Shown here: piece after piece, positions 18,151 to 26,769 of the stretch
How positions within the stretch are numbered: position 1 is the first letter of the stretch
Layout of the letters: each line of letters opens with the position of its first letter
NCBI RefSeq assembly: GCF_009495755.1
Contig: NZ_WIBJ01000006.1
Coordinates: 110,126 to 174,125, forward strand
Length of the DNA: 64,000 nt
From: Flavobacterium sp. LMO8
Lineage (GTDB): Bacteria > Bacteroidota > Bacteroidia > Flavobacteriales > Flavobacteriaceae
Direction: 5' to 3'
Position numbers and translations under genes: made by a program
Notes under the pieces: generated by a model
Told to the model about the DNA's origin: nothing
Seen by the model: only the letters and a program-made list of their open reading frames with translations
Databases searched by the model: none

Positions 18151-19188
18151 CTATTCTTCAATAAACGTTTGAGCTTTTGAATATACTCTCCATTTATCAA
18201 TACATTCCTGTAAATCTTGCGGAATTGGAGTGTCAAAACGTAAAAACTCTTTTGTAATGGGATGTTCAAATCCTAATGTTTTTGCATGAAGTGCTTGTCT
18301 TGGTAATACTTTAAAACAATTATCTACAAACTGTTTGTATTTGGTAAACGTAGTGCCTTTCAAAATGGAATCACCACCATAACGTTCATCGTTAAAAAGT
18401 GTGTGACCTATATGCTTCATATGTACACGAATTTGATGCGTTCTTCCGGTTTCTAACTGACAAGAAACTAAGGTTACATAACCAAATCGCTCCAATACTT
18501 TATAATGTGTTACAGCAGGTTTTCCTTTTTCATCACTTTCATGAACCGCCATTCGCATGCGATTGGTATCATGTCGACCAATATTTCCTTCAACAGTTCC
18601 TTCGTCTTCTTCGATATTTCCCCAAACTAAAGCAACATATTCTCTTTCCGACGTTTTTTCAGCAAATTGTTTCGACAAATAAGCCATTGCTAATTCTGTC
18701 TTTGCAACTACTAATAATCCTGTAGTGTCTTTATCAATTCGATGAACCAATCCTGGTCGTTCTGAACTGTTCATTGGTAAATTCTCAAAATGATAGGCCA
18801 ATGCATTAACCAAAGTTCCTGAATAATTCCCATGACCTGGATGCACCACCATTCCTGCTGGTTTGTTAATAACCAACAATTGATCATCTTCAAATACAAT
18901 ATCTAACGGAATATTTTCTGGTGTTAATAATTGCTCATAAGTAGGATGTGACAATACTAAACGTACAACATCACCTGCTTTTACTTTGTAATTGGATTTT
19001 ACCGCAACATCATTCACTAAAATAGAACCATTTTCCGCTGCTTGTTGTATTTTATTTCGAGTCGTATTTTCAATCATGTTCATCAAAAATTTATCCACTC
19101 GCAAGGCAGATTGCCCTTTGCTTGCTTCAAAACGATGATGTTCGTATAACTCATCTTCGAGTTCATTTTCAACCTTATATTCCGCCAT
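18151..19188 (-). CDS. RluA/RluD-family 23S rRNA pseudouridine synthase
   Basis: A 345-residue enzyme with an N-terminal S4 RNA-binding domain (residues ~25-85, ALRVDKFLMNMI) and a RluA-type catalytic domain. The catalytic Asp152 is in HRIDKDTTGLLVVAK. Most similar in layout to RluD, which modifies helix 69 of 23S rRNA. The ATG at 19188 (MAEYKVENE) is chosen over an upstream one because it overlaps the preceding PASTA gene by 14 nt, a normal coupling arrangement. Order rluD-PASTA-ddl-coaD fits the usual Flavobacterium neighbourhood, though PASTA/rluD and ddl/coaD are divergent. Confidence 0.9.
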   Translation of the reverse strand: MAEYKVENELEDELYEHHRFEASKGQSALRVDKFLMNMIENTTRNKIQQAAENGSILVNDVAVKSNYKVKAGDVVRLVLSHPTYEQLLTPENIPLDIVFEDDQLLVINKPAGMVVHPGHGNYSGTLVNALAYHFENLPMNSSERPGLVHRIDKDTTGLLVVAKTELAMAYLSKQFAEKTSEREYVALVWGNIEEDEGTVEGNIGRHDTNRMRMAVHESDEKGKPAVTHYKVLERFGYVTLVSCQLETGRTHQIRVHMKHIGHTLFNDERYGGDSILKGTTFTKYKQFVDNCFKVLPRQALHAKTLGFEHPITKEFLRFDTPIPQDLQECIDKWRVYSKAQTFIEE

Positions 19189-19828
19189 TATCTTCTTTAA
19201 ATTCAATTGGTTTTACTTCTTCTGATGGAGGCAAAGTATCTGATGGTTCTTCTGAACTAAATGTATCTTCGTTAAAAATTTCTTTTCCGTCTCCTAAAAC
19301 AAAATCAAGTACTGAGTTTTTCTTCACCTTATCTCCAGCTCTTAAACGTCTTCCATTTTGGTAAATTTGTAATACTACATCTTTTGCAATATGTGGTTTA
19401 TAGGTTAGTTTTCCTTCCTTTAAAGTCAATGCCTTAACCGTTGCCGAAATTTGTCGGAATGTTTTGTCTTTAAATTCTGGAATCGTAATATCTGTAAATT
19501 CACCCGCATTTAATTTTACATAAACTTTTCTCCCATCTTTTACAGAACTTCCTGCTTTTGGATCTTGTTCCAAAATAGAAAAAGGAGGAAAATCGGAATT
19601 AAATTCTACCGTATCCAATAAAAATACTTCTAAATTAAGTTCTTTTAATTTTTCATCTGCAATTTCCAGTTTCATTTTAGATAAATCTGGTACTTTAATT
19701 TCCTGACCATGATTGGTTCTAAAATCTAAAAGCTGAACAACTAAAAAAGTAAAAACAACTACAATTGAAATAGCAATTGCTACTTGTGTAAAAAAGGTTC
19801 TACTGGTTAAATACTTAACTAAACTCAT
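19175..19828 (-). CDS. Membrane protein with two PASTA domains
   Basis: A 217-residue protein with a short cytoplasmic N-terminus, one membrane span (about residues 15-33) and two extracytoplasmic PASTA repeats (about 42-105 and 108-178), then an acidic tail. PASTA domains bind muropeptides or beta-lactam-like ligands; unlike in Firmicutes there is no kinase or transpeptidase domain attached. Next to ddl, which supports a peptidoglycan link. The start MSLVKYLTSRTFF at 19828 is preferred: an upstream frame extension to 19924 crosses the promoter box at 19853-19846. Confidence 0.8.
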   Translation of the reverse strand: MSLVKYLTSRTFFTQVAIAISIVVVFTFLVVQLLDFRTNHGQEIKVPDLSKMKLEIADEKLKELNLEVFLLDTVEFNSDFPPFSILEQDPKAGSSVKDGRKVYVKLNAGEFTDITIPEFKDKTFRQISATVKALTLKEGKLTYKPHIAKDVVLQIYQNGRRLRAGDKVKKNSVLDFVLGDGKEIFNEDTFSSEEPSDTLPPSEEVKPIEFKEDNGGI

Positions 19829-19845
19829 ACAAAATGATATTTTGA

Positions 19846-19853
19846 CAAAGATA
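19846..19853 (-). promoter_or_regulatory. -7 box for PASTA-rluD unit
   Basis: TATCTTTG on the minus strand matches TAnnTTTG and predicts a ~14-nt leader to the ATG at 19828. No good TTG is seen at the usual upstream distance. Confidence 0.5.
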
Positions 19854-19965
19854 TAAAATTTGATTTTAGTATCACTTGCTAATTTATATGTTTTAAAAAC
19901 GTAGATTATTAATAAAAATTTCAATTGTATCCTTTAAAATAGCATCAAAATATCAATAAATAATG

Positions 19966-19973
19966 TAATTTTG
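19966..19973 (+). promoter_or_regulatory. -7 box for ddl
   Basis: TAATTTTG matches TAnnTTTG, 22 bp before the ddl ATG; divergent from the PASTA promoter. No clear TTG upstream element. Confidence 0.5.
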
Positions 19974-19995
19974 TGTAAGTCAATTATAACATAAG

Positions 19996-20970
19996 ATGAA
20001 AAACGTTGCCATTATCATGGGTGGTTACTCTAGCGAGTACAAAATTTCGTTAACTAGCGGAAATGTAGTGTTTAACAACATTAATCGTACTAAATTCAAT
20101 CCGTATCGTATTCATATTTTTAAAGAAAAATGGGTATATGTAGACGAAAATGATACCGAATTCCCAATTGATAAAAACGATTTTTCTGTTGTTATTAATG
20201 GAACTAAAGTTAATTTTGATGTCGTTTTTAATGCCATTCATGGTACGCCGGGCGAAGATGGCTTAATGCAAGCGTATTTTGAATTGCTACATATTCCTCA
20301 AACTTCTTGTGATTATTACCAAGCAGCGTTAACTTTCAACAAACGTGATATGTTATCGGTTTTAAAACCATACGGAATCAAAACTGCTGAATCGTATTAT
20401 TTGAATTTGGGCGATGAAATTAACGTAGAAACTATTCTAGCGAAAGTGGGTTTACCTTGTTTCGTAAAACCAAATAAATCGGGTTCAAGTTTCGGAATTT
20501 CGAAAGTAAAAACAGCAGCAGAATTCCTTCCAGCTATTGAAAACGCTTATAAAGAAGACGATGAAATCATCATTGAAAGTTTCTTGGACGGAACAGAAGT
20601 TTCTGTAGGAGTAATCAATTACAAAGGAACCGTTACCGTTTTACCAATAACAGAAATTGTATCTGAAAACGACTTTTTTGATTACGAAGCAAAATATTTA
20701 GGCAAATCAAAAGAGATTACGCCAGCCAGAATTTCAGATGAATTGAAAGTAAAAATTGAAACGGTTTCAAAAAGAGCTTACGAAGTGCTGAAAATGAAAG
20801 GTTTTTCGAGAAGTGAATTTATAATTGTGAATAATGAGCCTTTTATGTTAGAGATGAATACAATTCCGGGTTTAACTACCGAAAGTATTTTACCGCAACA
20901 AGCTCGCGAAGCCGGAATCTCGTTACCTGAATTGTTTGAAAACGCTATTGAATTGGCTTTAAAAAAGTAA
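19996..20970 (+). CDS. ddl: D-alanine--D-alanine ligase
   Basis: A 324-residue ATP-grasp ligase making D-Ala-D-Ala for peptidoglycan. The N-terminal MGGYSSEYKISLTSG loop, NAIHGTPGEDG, the ATP-binding FVKPNKSGSSFGISKV and the metal-binding FMLEMNTIPGLT are intact. The GTPGEDG and SSFG loops place it in the D-Ala-D-Ala rather than D-Ala-D-Lac type. Followed after 4 bp by a small toxin-antitoxin-like pair and then coaD, all on one strand. Confidence 0.95.
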   Translation: MKNVAIIMGGYSSEYKISLTSGNVVFNNINRTKFNPYRIHIFKEKWVYVDENDTEFPIDKNDFSVVINGTKVNFDVVFNAIHGTPGEDGLMQAYFELLHIPQTSCDYYQAALTFNKRDMLSVLKPYGIKTAESYYLNLGDEINVETILAKVGLPCFVKPNKSGSSFGISKVKTAAEFLPAIENAYKEDDEIIIESFLDGTEVSVGVINYKGTVTVLPITEIVSENDFFDYEAKYLGKSKEITPARISDELKVKIETVSKRAYEVLKMKGFSRSEFIIVNNEPFMLEMNTIPGLTTESILPQQAREAGISLPELFENAIELALKK

Positions 20971-20974
20971 AAAC

Positions 20975-21199
20975 ATGATAAATTATCAAGAACATATCGA
21001 AATCAAACCGGAAGTTCGTTTTGGGAAACCAATCATAATAGGAACTCGAATTTCAGTTTATGATGTTTTAAATTGGTTGGCTAACGGAATGACCATCAAT
21101 GAAATTATTACTGATTTTCCGGAATTAACAGAAGATAAAATTAAGTCTTGTTTGGCTTATGCAGCTGAAAAAGAGCATAAAATAAGAGTGGCATCGTGA
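20975..21199 (+). CDS. DUF433 family antitoxin-like protein
   Basis: A 74-residue protein with the DUF433 pattern: EIKPEVRFGKPIIIGTRISV, VYDVLNWLANGMT and a C-terminal helix DFPELTEDKIKSCLAYAAE, i.e. a winged or helix-turn-helix DNA-binding fold. It overlaps the next gene by 4 nt (GTGA). DUF433 genes typically precede DUF5615 PIN-like genes as antitoxin-toxin pairs. Confidence 0.8.
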   Translation: MINYQEHIEIKPEVRFGKPIIIGTRISVYDVLNWLANGMTINEIITDFPELTEDKIKSCLAYAAEKEHKIRVAS

Positions 21200-21537
21200 G
21201 TTTACTATTTGATCAAAATATATCATTTCGAATAGTTCAAAAAATTCAAAATGAATTTCCAAATTCTAAACAAGTTAGAGAATTAGGATTAGAAGGGTTT
21301 TCTGATGATAAAATTTGGAAGTTTGCAAAAGAAAGCAACTATACAATTGTCACTTTTGATAGTGATTTTTTTGAAATATCAAATTTAAAAGGTCATCCTC
21401 CAAAAATCATTTGGTTAAGAACTGGTAATACAACAACAATAAATATTATTGAAATTCTACAACTAAAAAAAGAAATTATTATAGATTTTATTTCAAATCC
21501 ATTATATTCTGAAATAAGTTGTCTTGAAATAAACTAA
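21196..21537 (+). CDS. DUF5615 PIN-like toxin candidate
   Basis: A 113-residue protein starting with GTG inside the stop of the DUF433 gene. It shows the DUF5615 acidic pattern: LLFDQNIS near the N-terminus, GFSDDKIWKFAKE, and VTFDSDFFEI, matching the Asp residues of PIN-like ribonucleases. It is therefore the candidate toxin of a small type II-like module. Two bp separate its stop from the coaD start, so the pair sits inside an essential operon. Confidence 0.8.
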   Translation: MSLLFDQNISFRIVQKIQNEFPNSKQVRELGLEGFSDDKIWKFAKESNYTIVTFDSDFFEISNLKGHPPKIIWLRTGNTTTINIIEILQLKKEIIIDFISNPLYSEISCLEIN

Positions 21538-21539
21538 CT

Positions 21540-21995
21540 ATGAAAAAAGCAATATTTCCAGGTTCATTTGACCCTATTACGAATGGTCATGCCGATATTA
21601 TTAAACGTGGTGTTTCATTATTTGATGAAATTATTGTGGCTATTGGCGTAAATGCTGAAAAAAAATATATGTTTTCGTTAGAAGAACGTATGCGCTTTAT
21701 TGAAGAAACTTTTAAAGATGAACCTAAAGTAAGAGTGGTAACGTATACTGGTTTAACTATTGATTTGTGTAAAAAAGAAAAAGCCGAATTTATTTTAAGA
21801 GGTCTTCGCAATCCGGCCGATTTTGAGTTTGAAAAAGCCATTGCTCATGCCAACAGAACCATGTCAAAAATAGAAACTGTCTTTTTATTAACCGCTGCTC
21901 GAACTTCGTTTATATCCTCAAGTATTGTGAGAGATGTTATTCGAAATGGTGGCGATGCCTCAAAATTAGTTCCAAGTTCTGTATTGGAAAAATAG
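21540..21995 (+). CDS. coaD: Phosphopantetheine adenylyltransferase
   Basis: A 151-residue nucleotidyltransferase that adenylates 4'-phosphopantetheine in CoA synthesis. The N-terminal FPGSFDPITNGH contains the T/HxGH motif (residues 14-17), RGLRNPADFEFE is the substrate loop, and the C-terminal TSFISSSIVR replaces the KMSKS-like element. Length is typical. Probably co-transcribed with ddl. Confidence 0.95.
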   Translation: MKKAIFPGSFDPITNGHADIIKRGVSLFDEIIVAIGVNAEKKYMFSLEERMRFIEETFKDEPKVRVVTYTGLTIDLCKKEKAEFILRGLRNPADFEFEKAIAHANRTMSKIETVFLLTAARTSFISSSIVRDVIRNGGDASKLVPSSVLEK

Positions 21996-22022
21996 TCCTT
22001 CTTTTCTTAAAATAGAAAACCT

Positions 22023-22030
22023 TACCTTTG
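22023..22030 (+). promoter_or_regulatory. -7 box for the SulP gene
   Basis: TACCTTTG matches TAnnTTTG, 30 bp before the ATG at 22060. Confidence 0.5.
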
Positions 22031-22059
22031 CACTTTAATTTTTCAAAGCCAAAATTAGC

Positions 22060-23595
22060 ATGCAAAAAGTACTCAATCTCTTCGATTTTAAACAAAAAGT
22101 TGATTATAAAACCGAAATTTTAGCCGGATTAACCGTTGCTATGACTATGATTCCTGAATCGTTGTCGTTTGCAATTTTAGCCGGTTTTCCGCCTTTAGTA
22201 GGTTTGTATGGTGCTTTTATCATGGGTATTATTACCGCAATTTTTGGTGGTCGTCCGGGTTTAATTTCAGGTGGTGCTGGCGCAACGGTTATTGTATTAA
22301 TTGCTTTAATGAAATCGCACGGACTAGACTATGTCTTTGGTGCTGTGTCAATTGCCGGAATCATTCAAATTATAGTAGGCTTACTTAAATTAGGAAAATT
22401 TATTCGATTGGTTCCCCAACCCGTTATGTTTGGTTTTGTCAACGGATTGGCAGTCATTATTTTCATGTCACAATTCGAGCAATTTAAAACCGTAATTGCA
22501 GGTCAAACCGAATGGTTATCGGGCAATCCTTTAATTACCATGACGGCTTTAGTGGCGTTAACAATTGCTATTATTCTTATTTTACCAAAGGTAACCAAAG
22601 CTATTCCTGCTTCGTTAGTGGCAATTATTGTGGTTTTTGCCGTTGTATTGCTCTTTAATATTGATACCAAACAAGTGGTGGATATTGCCAAAATTAGTGG
22701 CGACTTCCCTCCTTTTCATATTCCTCAAATTCCGTTTACATTAGAAACGCTAAAAATCATTTTACCTTATGGTTTAATTATGGCGGCTGTTGGTTTAACC
22801 GAAGGTTTATTAACGCTGAATTTAGTTGATGAAATTACTGCCACTAAAGGCAACAGTAACCGCGAATGTTTAGCACAAGGAACCGCTAATATTGCAAATG
22901 GCTTTTTCTTTGGTATGGGCGGTTGTCCTATGATTGCTCAAACCTTAGTCAATTTATCATCGGGTTCTAGAGCGCGATTGTCTGGAATTGTAGCTGCGAT
23001 AACCATTCTAATTATTATTTTATACGGAGCGCCAATTATCGAATTGGTTCCTATGGCAGCTTTAACGGGTGTTATGATAATGGTGGCGATTGGTACTTTT
23101 GAATGGGCGAGTTTTAAAGCGTTTACCAAAATGCCAAAATCAGATATTTTTGTAATGGTCGTGGTTACGTTAATTACCATTTTATTACACAACTTAGCGT
23201 TAGCGGTTTTAATTGGTGTGATTATCTCAGCTTTGGTTTTTGCTTGGGAAAACGCCAAACGCATTCGTGCCCGAAAATATGTTGATGATAACGGTGTAAA
23301 ACATTACGAGATTTTTGGACCACTTTTCTTTGGTTCAACAACGGCTTTTGCCGAAAAATTTGACATACAAAACGACCCAGAAGAAGTAATTATTGACTTT
23401 GCAGAAAGCAGAATTGCCGACATGAGTGCCATTGATGCGGTAAATAAAATTACCGAACGTTATGCGGCTATTGGTAAAAAAGTACATTTACGACACTTGA
23501 GTGCCGATTGTGTTACGCTTTTAAACAATGCCGAAGCGATTATTGATGTGAACATTATGGAAGACCCAACGTACAAAGTGGTTCCAGGGAAATAA
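22060..23595 (+). CDS. SulP-family anion transporter with STAS domain
   Basis: A 511-residue inner-membrane transporter with about 12 hydrophobic segments in residues 15-395. The conserved SulP first motif is present (AGLTVAMTMIPESLSFAILA, then PPLVGLYGAF), followed by a C-terminal STAS domain (~400-505, IIDFAESRIADMSAIDAV). Family members carry sulfate, bicarbonate or dicarboxylates; the substrate cannot be told. Monocistronic: own promoter and a terminator at 23617-23652. Confidence 0.9.
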   Translation: MQKVLNLFDFKQKVDYKTEILAGLTVAMTMIPESLSFAILAGFPPLVGLYGAFIMGIITAIFGGRPGLISGGAGATVIVLIALMKSHGLDYVFGAVSIAGIIQIIVGLLKLGKFIRLVPQPVMFGFVNGLAVIIFMSQFEQFKTVIAGQTEWLSGNPLITMTALVALTIAIILILPKVTKAIPASLVAIIVVFAVVLLFNIDTKQVVDIAKISGDFPPFHIPQIPFTLETLKIILPYGLIMAAVGLTEGLLTLNLVDEITATKGNSNRECLAQGTANIANGFFFGMGGCPMIAQTLVNLSSGSRARLSGIVAAITILIIILYGAPIIELVPMAALTGVMIMVAIGTFEWASFKAFTKMPKSDIFVMVVVTLITILLHNLALAVLIGVIISALVFAWENAKRIRARKYVDDNGVKHYEIFGPLFFGSTTAFAEKFDIQNDPEEVIIDFAESRIADMSAIDAVNKITERYAAIGKKVHLRHLSADCVTLLNNAEAIIDVNIMEDPTYKVVPGK

Positions 23596-23616
23596 TAACA
23601 AATATATGTAAATAAG

Positions 23617-23652
23617 AAAGCTAAAAGTTACCATAATTTTTAGCTTTTTTTA
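23617..23652 (+). terminator. Terminator after SulP gene
   Basis: AAAGCTAAAA (23617-23626) pairs with TTTTTAGCTTT (23637-23647), followed by a T run. Confidence 0.75.
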
Positions 23653-23750
23653 TGCCATTTGCAAAAAATAGCACATTTTTTTTCACATATTTACGATTGA
23701 AAATTATAAAAATATTTGTACTTTGTACTTATATTTACTAGTTAGTGGCA

Positions 23751-24191
23751 ATGCCTAAAAACCTCATGATGAATAACGAACTTTCAATATTTACACAATA
23801 TGGGCAATTTTATATTGCAGACAAAGATGCTGAATTAGAGCACGACACTTCTAATCCAAATTTTTGGAACGATGAAGCTTTTAACGATAGACTTGCGATT
23901 GACAAAGGAATATTAGGCGTTTCAATTCAAAATGATGAAGCATTAGCAAATATTGAGATTGAAGTTTTAGAATCTAGAATTATGGAAGATGATTTTTCCA
24001 ATTTTGACCATGTTGTTGAAGGAAGTTTAGAAATAAAATCTGGAAAATTACAAATCCAAGACTGCCCAAATTCAAATGTAGAATTAGAGATTGATGTTGA
24101 GCCATCATGGTATAGAATTAGAATAAGCTCTTTAAATTTTGAGAAGGCTTATCAGGAAGTTCCTGAGGATAAATACATTATAAAAATCTAG
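23751..24191 (+). CDS. Small protein with ComJ-like pattern (uncertain)
   Basis: A 146-residue soluble, acidic protein; starts at 23751, 23766 or 23769 are possible, the last giving MNNELSIFTQYGQFYIAD. No signal peptide or membrane segment. The arrangement LSI-x-QF near the N-terminus, FWNDEAFNDRLAIDKGILGVSI, a central beta region and a C-terminal DKYIIKI is reminiscent of ComJ/Nin, the Bacillus nuclease inhibitor (LSI, QF, W-DEA, A-D-GI, D-YII). The resemblance is from memory and weak. No nuclease gene is adjacent. It could be an orphan immunity-type protein; otherwise unknown. Confidence 0.55.
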   Translation: MPKNLMMNNELSIFTQYGQFYIADKDAELEHDTSNPNFWNDEAFNDRLAIDKGILGVSIQNDEALANIEIEVLESRIMEDDFSNFDHVVEGSLEIKSGKLQIQDCPNSNVELEIDVEPSWYRIRISSLNFEKAYQEVPEDKYIIKI

Positions 24192-24366
24192 AAAGAAAAT
24201 CATTCTGAAAGAAAGGTATTTAAACGATGGCACAGCAGCTAACCACCTTTTGTATCATTTGCTAGGCTTGGTTTGTGTTCAGAATTTTCTCCTAAAATTC
24301 CACGAGGAGTTTTGTACTTGTAATCTTTTATTAGAAATTTACGTAACTGCCACAAGCAGCAACAGG
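24192..24366. other. Unassigned 175-bp intergenic segment
   Basis: This stretch contains no gene I can name. On the minus strand a 33-codon open stretch without a start (…DYKYKTPRGILGENSEHK…) ends in TAG at 24238-24240. It has coding-like composition and may be the tail of a decayed gene. A CTCCT/AGGAG hairpin lies at about 24287-24317. Confidence 0.35.
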
Positions 24367-25005
24367 TTAAACCCCTTCAAACACAATCAATTTATCATAT
24401 ACCAAAACCTTCTTAAACGGAAGGTTTTTTTGTATCCATTCCAATGTTTTGGGTTGGTAAATAAAAACATGGGTAAAATCATCTTTGTAGTACCAATTTT
24501 CAAAAGGTTTTTGGTTTTTAAAAAGTTCGGTTTTGCAATACAATTTACCGTTAGGCAACAACATTTTATGTAATAATTGAAATTCTTGTAACGGCTGTTT
24601 AAAATGCTCCATTACTTCGCAACACGAAATGTAGTTGTACTTTTGGGTTAACAATTCGGGGTTATTTTCAAAATACAAATCGTAGTTTTCCATTTGAAAA
24701 CCTTGGTCGCGAAGCATTTTAGAAACCACTGGTCCGGTTCCAGAACCAAAGTCCAAACCTGTATCATTTGGAGTGAAATCGTGTAAAACAGCGTTCACAA
24801 TTGGCGAAACAAAGTGTTGGTAACGCACATCGTTGACATCGTTATTGTGCAATTCGTAATGTGCTTTCTCTGCTTCTGAAGTTAAATAGGTAAATGCCGG
24901 TCTAAAAATGCCTTCACAAACGGTACATTTATAAAACAAATGCTTGGGTTTTTCGCAGAAAACTGTTGCAGAGGAATTACAAAGTGGGCAGTTTGGAGAA
25001 GTCAT
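24367..25005 (-). CDS. Class I SAM-dependent methyltransferase with N-terminal zinc ribbon
   Basis: A 212-residue protein. The N-terminus CPLCNSSATVFC and CTVCEGIF form two Cys pairs of a zinc-ribbon knuckle. The methyltransferase core follows: TGLDFGSGTGPVVSKML (motif I), YISCCEVMEHF (motif IV), and LLPNGKLYCKTELF. The putative substrate is unknown. Last gene of a likely three-gene unit with the helicase and a small membrane protein (gaps 16 and 24 bp). Confidence 0.8.
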   Translation of the reverse strand: MTSPNCPLCNSSATVFCEKPKHLFYKCTVCEGIFRPAFTYLTSEAEKAHYELHNNDVNDVRYQHFVSPIVNAVLHDFTPNDTGLDFGSGTGPVVSKMLRDQGFQMENYDLYFENNPELLTQKYNYISCCEVMEHFKQPLQEFQLLHKMLLPNGKLYCKTELFKNQKPFENWYYKDDFTHVFIYQPKTLEWIQKNLPFKKVLVYDKLIVFEGV

Positions 25006-25021
25006 ATTTATAAATTTATAA

Positions 25022-25252
25022 TCACATTTTATTTTTCATAAAAATTTGATAAAAGATTACCAATAGTGGAATCCAAACAAGTAAAGGAATTAATGTTCCC
25101 TTTATTTTATATTTCAAATTGTCTTTTGAAAACCAAATATGATACAATCCCGGTACTATAAATAGTAAACTAATAATATAGAACCAAGGATTTATAAGAA
25201 TAAACAAACCAATAGAAAATAGTATTACGCCCTTTTTTAAAGTTCCATTCAT
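25022..25252 (-). CDS. Small membrane protein, unknown
   Basis: A 76-residue protein with two or three hydrophobic segments (residues ~9-35 and 52-70) and a central KDNLKYKIKGT loop. No recognisable domain. It lies between the helicase and the methyltransferase on the same strand and is probably co-transcribed with them. Confidence 0.55.
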   Translation of the reverse strand: MNGTLKKGVILFSIGLFILINPWFYIISLLFIVPGLYHIWFSKDNLKYKIKGTLIPLLVWIPLLVIFYQIFMKNKM

Positions 25253-25276
25253 CTCTTTTTTAATTAAAATAAAGCA

Positions 25277-26674
25277 CTATTTTCTATTATTCTCTTTACG
25301 TGACGTAAATTTTGGATGGTTTTCTTCCTCTTCTTCTTCTTTCTTAATTACTTTACGCGCAACTTCAATTTTATATTTCTTCCCTTTCATTTTCTCCTCT
25401 TTAATGTTTTGCAATAACGATTTTACTTTTGGATATTTCACCGCTACAAACGAAATAAAATCTTTTACTTCAATTAATCCAATATCGTCTTTTTCCAACT
25501 TTCCTTTTTGCGAAAAGAAACCTACAATGTCAATTTTATTCAACTTATTTTTCTTTCCTCCGCTGATGTAAAGCGTTTGAAACAAAGGCGCTTTTGGCAA
25601 TGATTTAGCTGCTGAAACATCTAATCTACGTTTGCCATAATCAAAATAATCGGATTTCTTTTCGGTTTCGTGAATTAGCACATAAGCGGTTCCGGTTGCC
25701 AACATACGAGCAGTTCTTCCGTTTCTGTGAGTGAATTCGTCTTCTTTTGCGGGTAAATGGTAATGAATAACGTGTTTCATTTCTGGAATATCCAAACCTC
25801 TCGCCCCTAAATCGGTCGTAATCAAATAGGAAACACTTCCGTTTCTAAACTGAATCAAAGCACGTTCACGCTCGTCTTGGTCTAATCCACCATGATAATA
25901 CGTGGAAATAATGCCTTTTTGAGTTAACATTTCATGAATGCGTTCTACTGCTTCTCTATGATTACAAAAAATAATTGCAGCTTCTGAATTTAAAGAACAA
26001 ATCAACTGAAATAACGAATCAATTTTATCTTTCGATTTCGAAAATACGATGCGAACATCTAAATTATCATTCTGTTTTTGGTTCGGAATAAAATCAATTA
26101 CTTTCGGATCAATTACTTTGGTATATTTCGGAATTTCCACGCCTGAAGTCGCAGAAACTAAAATTCGTTTGTTGGCTCTCGTGATTTTTCCAATGATATA
26201 CGACATTTCTTCATGGAAACCCAATTGCAACGATTTGTCAAACTCGTCTAAAACATACGTCTTAACGTTTTCAGTGGCAAAACTATTGCGTTCTATATGA
26301 TCGGCAATTCTACCTGGAGTTCCAATTAACAACGCTGGCGGATTGCTTAAATTTTTGAATTCAGTTTCTATCGAGTGACCTCCATAACACGTATTTACTT
26401 TGAAATGCGTGCCCATTTTTTTCCAAACTTGTTCAATTTGCAAGCCCAACTCACGCGATGGTACTAAAATTAAACATTGAACGCCTTTTACATCTTCTTC
26501 CATCATTTGGAAAATTGGCAATAAAAATGCCAACGTTTTTCCAGAACCTGTTGGAGAAAGTAATAAAATATTGTTTTCTTTTAAGATAGCGCTTTCGGCT
26601 GCTACTTGCATTTTGTTTAAACTTTGAATACCAAGATTCAATAGTACATTGTTGGAATATGGATTTTGACTCAT
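25277..26674 (-). CDS. DEAD-box RNA helicase of the DbpA type
   Basis: A 465-residue ATP-dependent RNA helicase. Motif I SPTGSGKT (40-47), Ia VPSRELGLQ, TPGR, motif II reads DEFD (143-146) rather than DEAD, motif III SAT (174-176), and the second RecA domain has TTDLGARGLDIPEM and HRNGRTAR. The C-terminus (~370-440) matches a DbpA-like RNA-binding domain followed by a Lys/Glu-rich tail. DbpA proteins act on 23S rRNA in 50S assembly. The -7 box lies only 4 bp before the ATG, so the mRNA is probably leaderless. Confidence 0.85.
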   Translation of the reverse strand: MSQNPYSNNVLLNLGIQSLNKMQVAAESAILKENNILLLSPTGSGKTLAFLLPIFQMMEEDVKGVQCLILVPSRELGLQIEQVWKKMGTHFKVNTCYGGHSIETEFKNLSNPPALLIGTPGRIADHIERNSFATENVKTYVLDEFDKSLQLGFHEEMSYIIGKITRANKRILVSATSGVEIPKYTKVIDPKVIDFIPNQKQNDNLDVRIVFSKSKDKIDSLFQLICSLNSEAAIIFCNHREAVERIHEMLTQKGIISTYYHGGLDQDERERALIQFRNGSVSYLITTDLGARGLDIPEMKHVIHYHLPAKEDEFTHRNGRTARMLATGTAYVLIHETEKKSDYFDYGKRRLDVSAAKSLPKAPLFQTLYISGGKKNKLNKIDIVGFFSQKGKLEKDDIGLIEVKDFISFVAVKYPKVKSLLQNIKEEKMKGKKYKIEVARKVIKKEEEEEENHPKFTSRKENNRK

Positions 26675-26678
26675 GGGG

Positions 26679-26686
26679 CAAAGATA
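26679..26686 (-). promoter_or_regulatory. -7 box immediately before the helicase ATG
   Basis: TATCTTTG on the minus strand, then CCCC, then ATG at 26674. With transcription starting ~4 nt after the box, the leader would be 0-1 nt. Confidence 0.5.
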
Positions 26687-26740
26687 AAGCCAATTAATTA
26701 AAAATTACGAATTATAAAATTCTACCTCAAAAAGATTCTT

Positions 26741-26748
26741 TATTTTTG
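26741..26748 (+). promoter_or_regulatory. -7 box for the M14 peptidase gene
   Basis: TATTTTTG matches TAnnTTTG, 21 bp before the ATG at 26770; divergent from the helicase promoter. Confidence 0.5.
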
Positions 26749-26769
26749 AAAATCAAATACAATTCTGCT

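Noticed and set aside
24250..24573. Plus-strand open frame across the orphan segment and methyltransferase
   Set aside because: Overlaps the methyltransferase antisense and has no codon preference; considered accidental.
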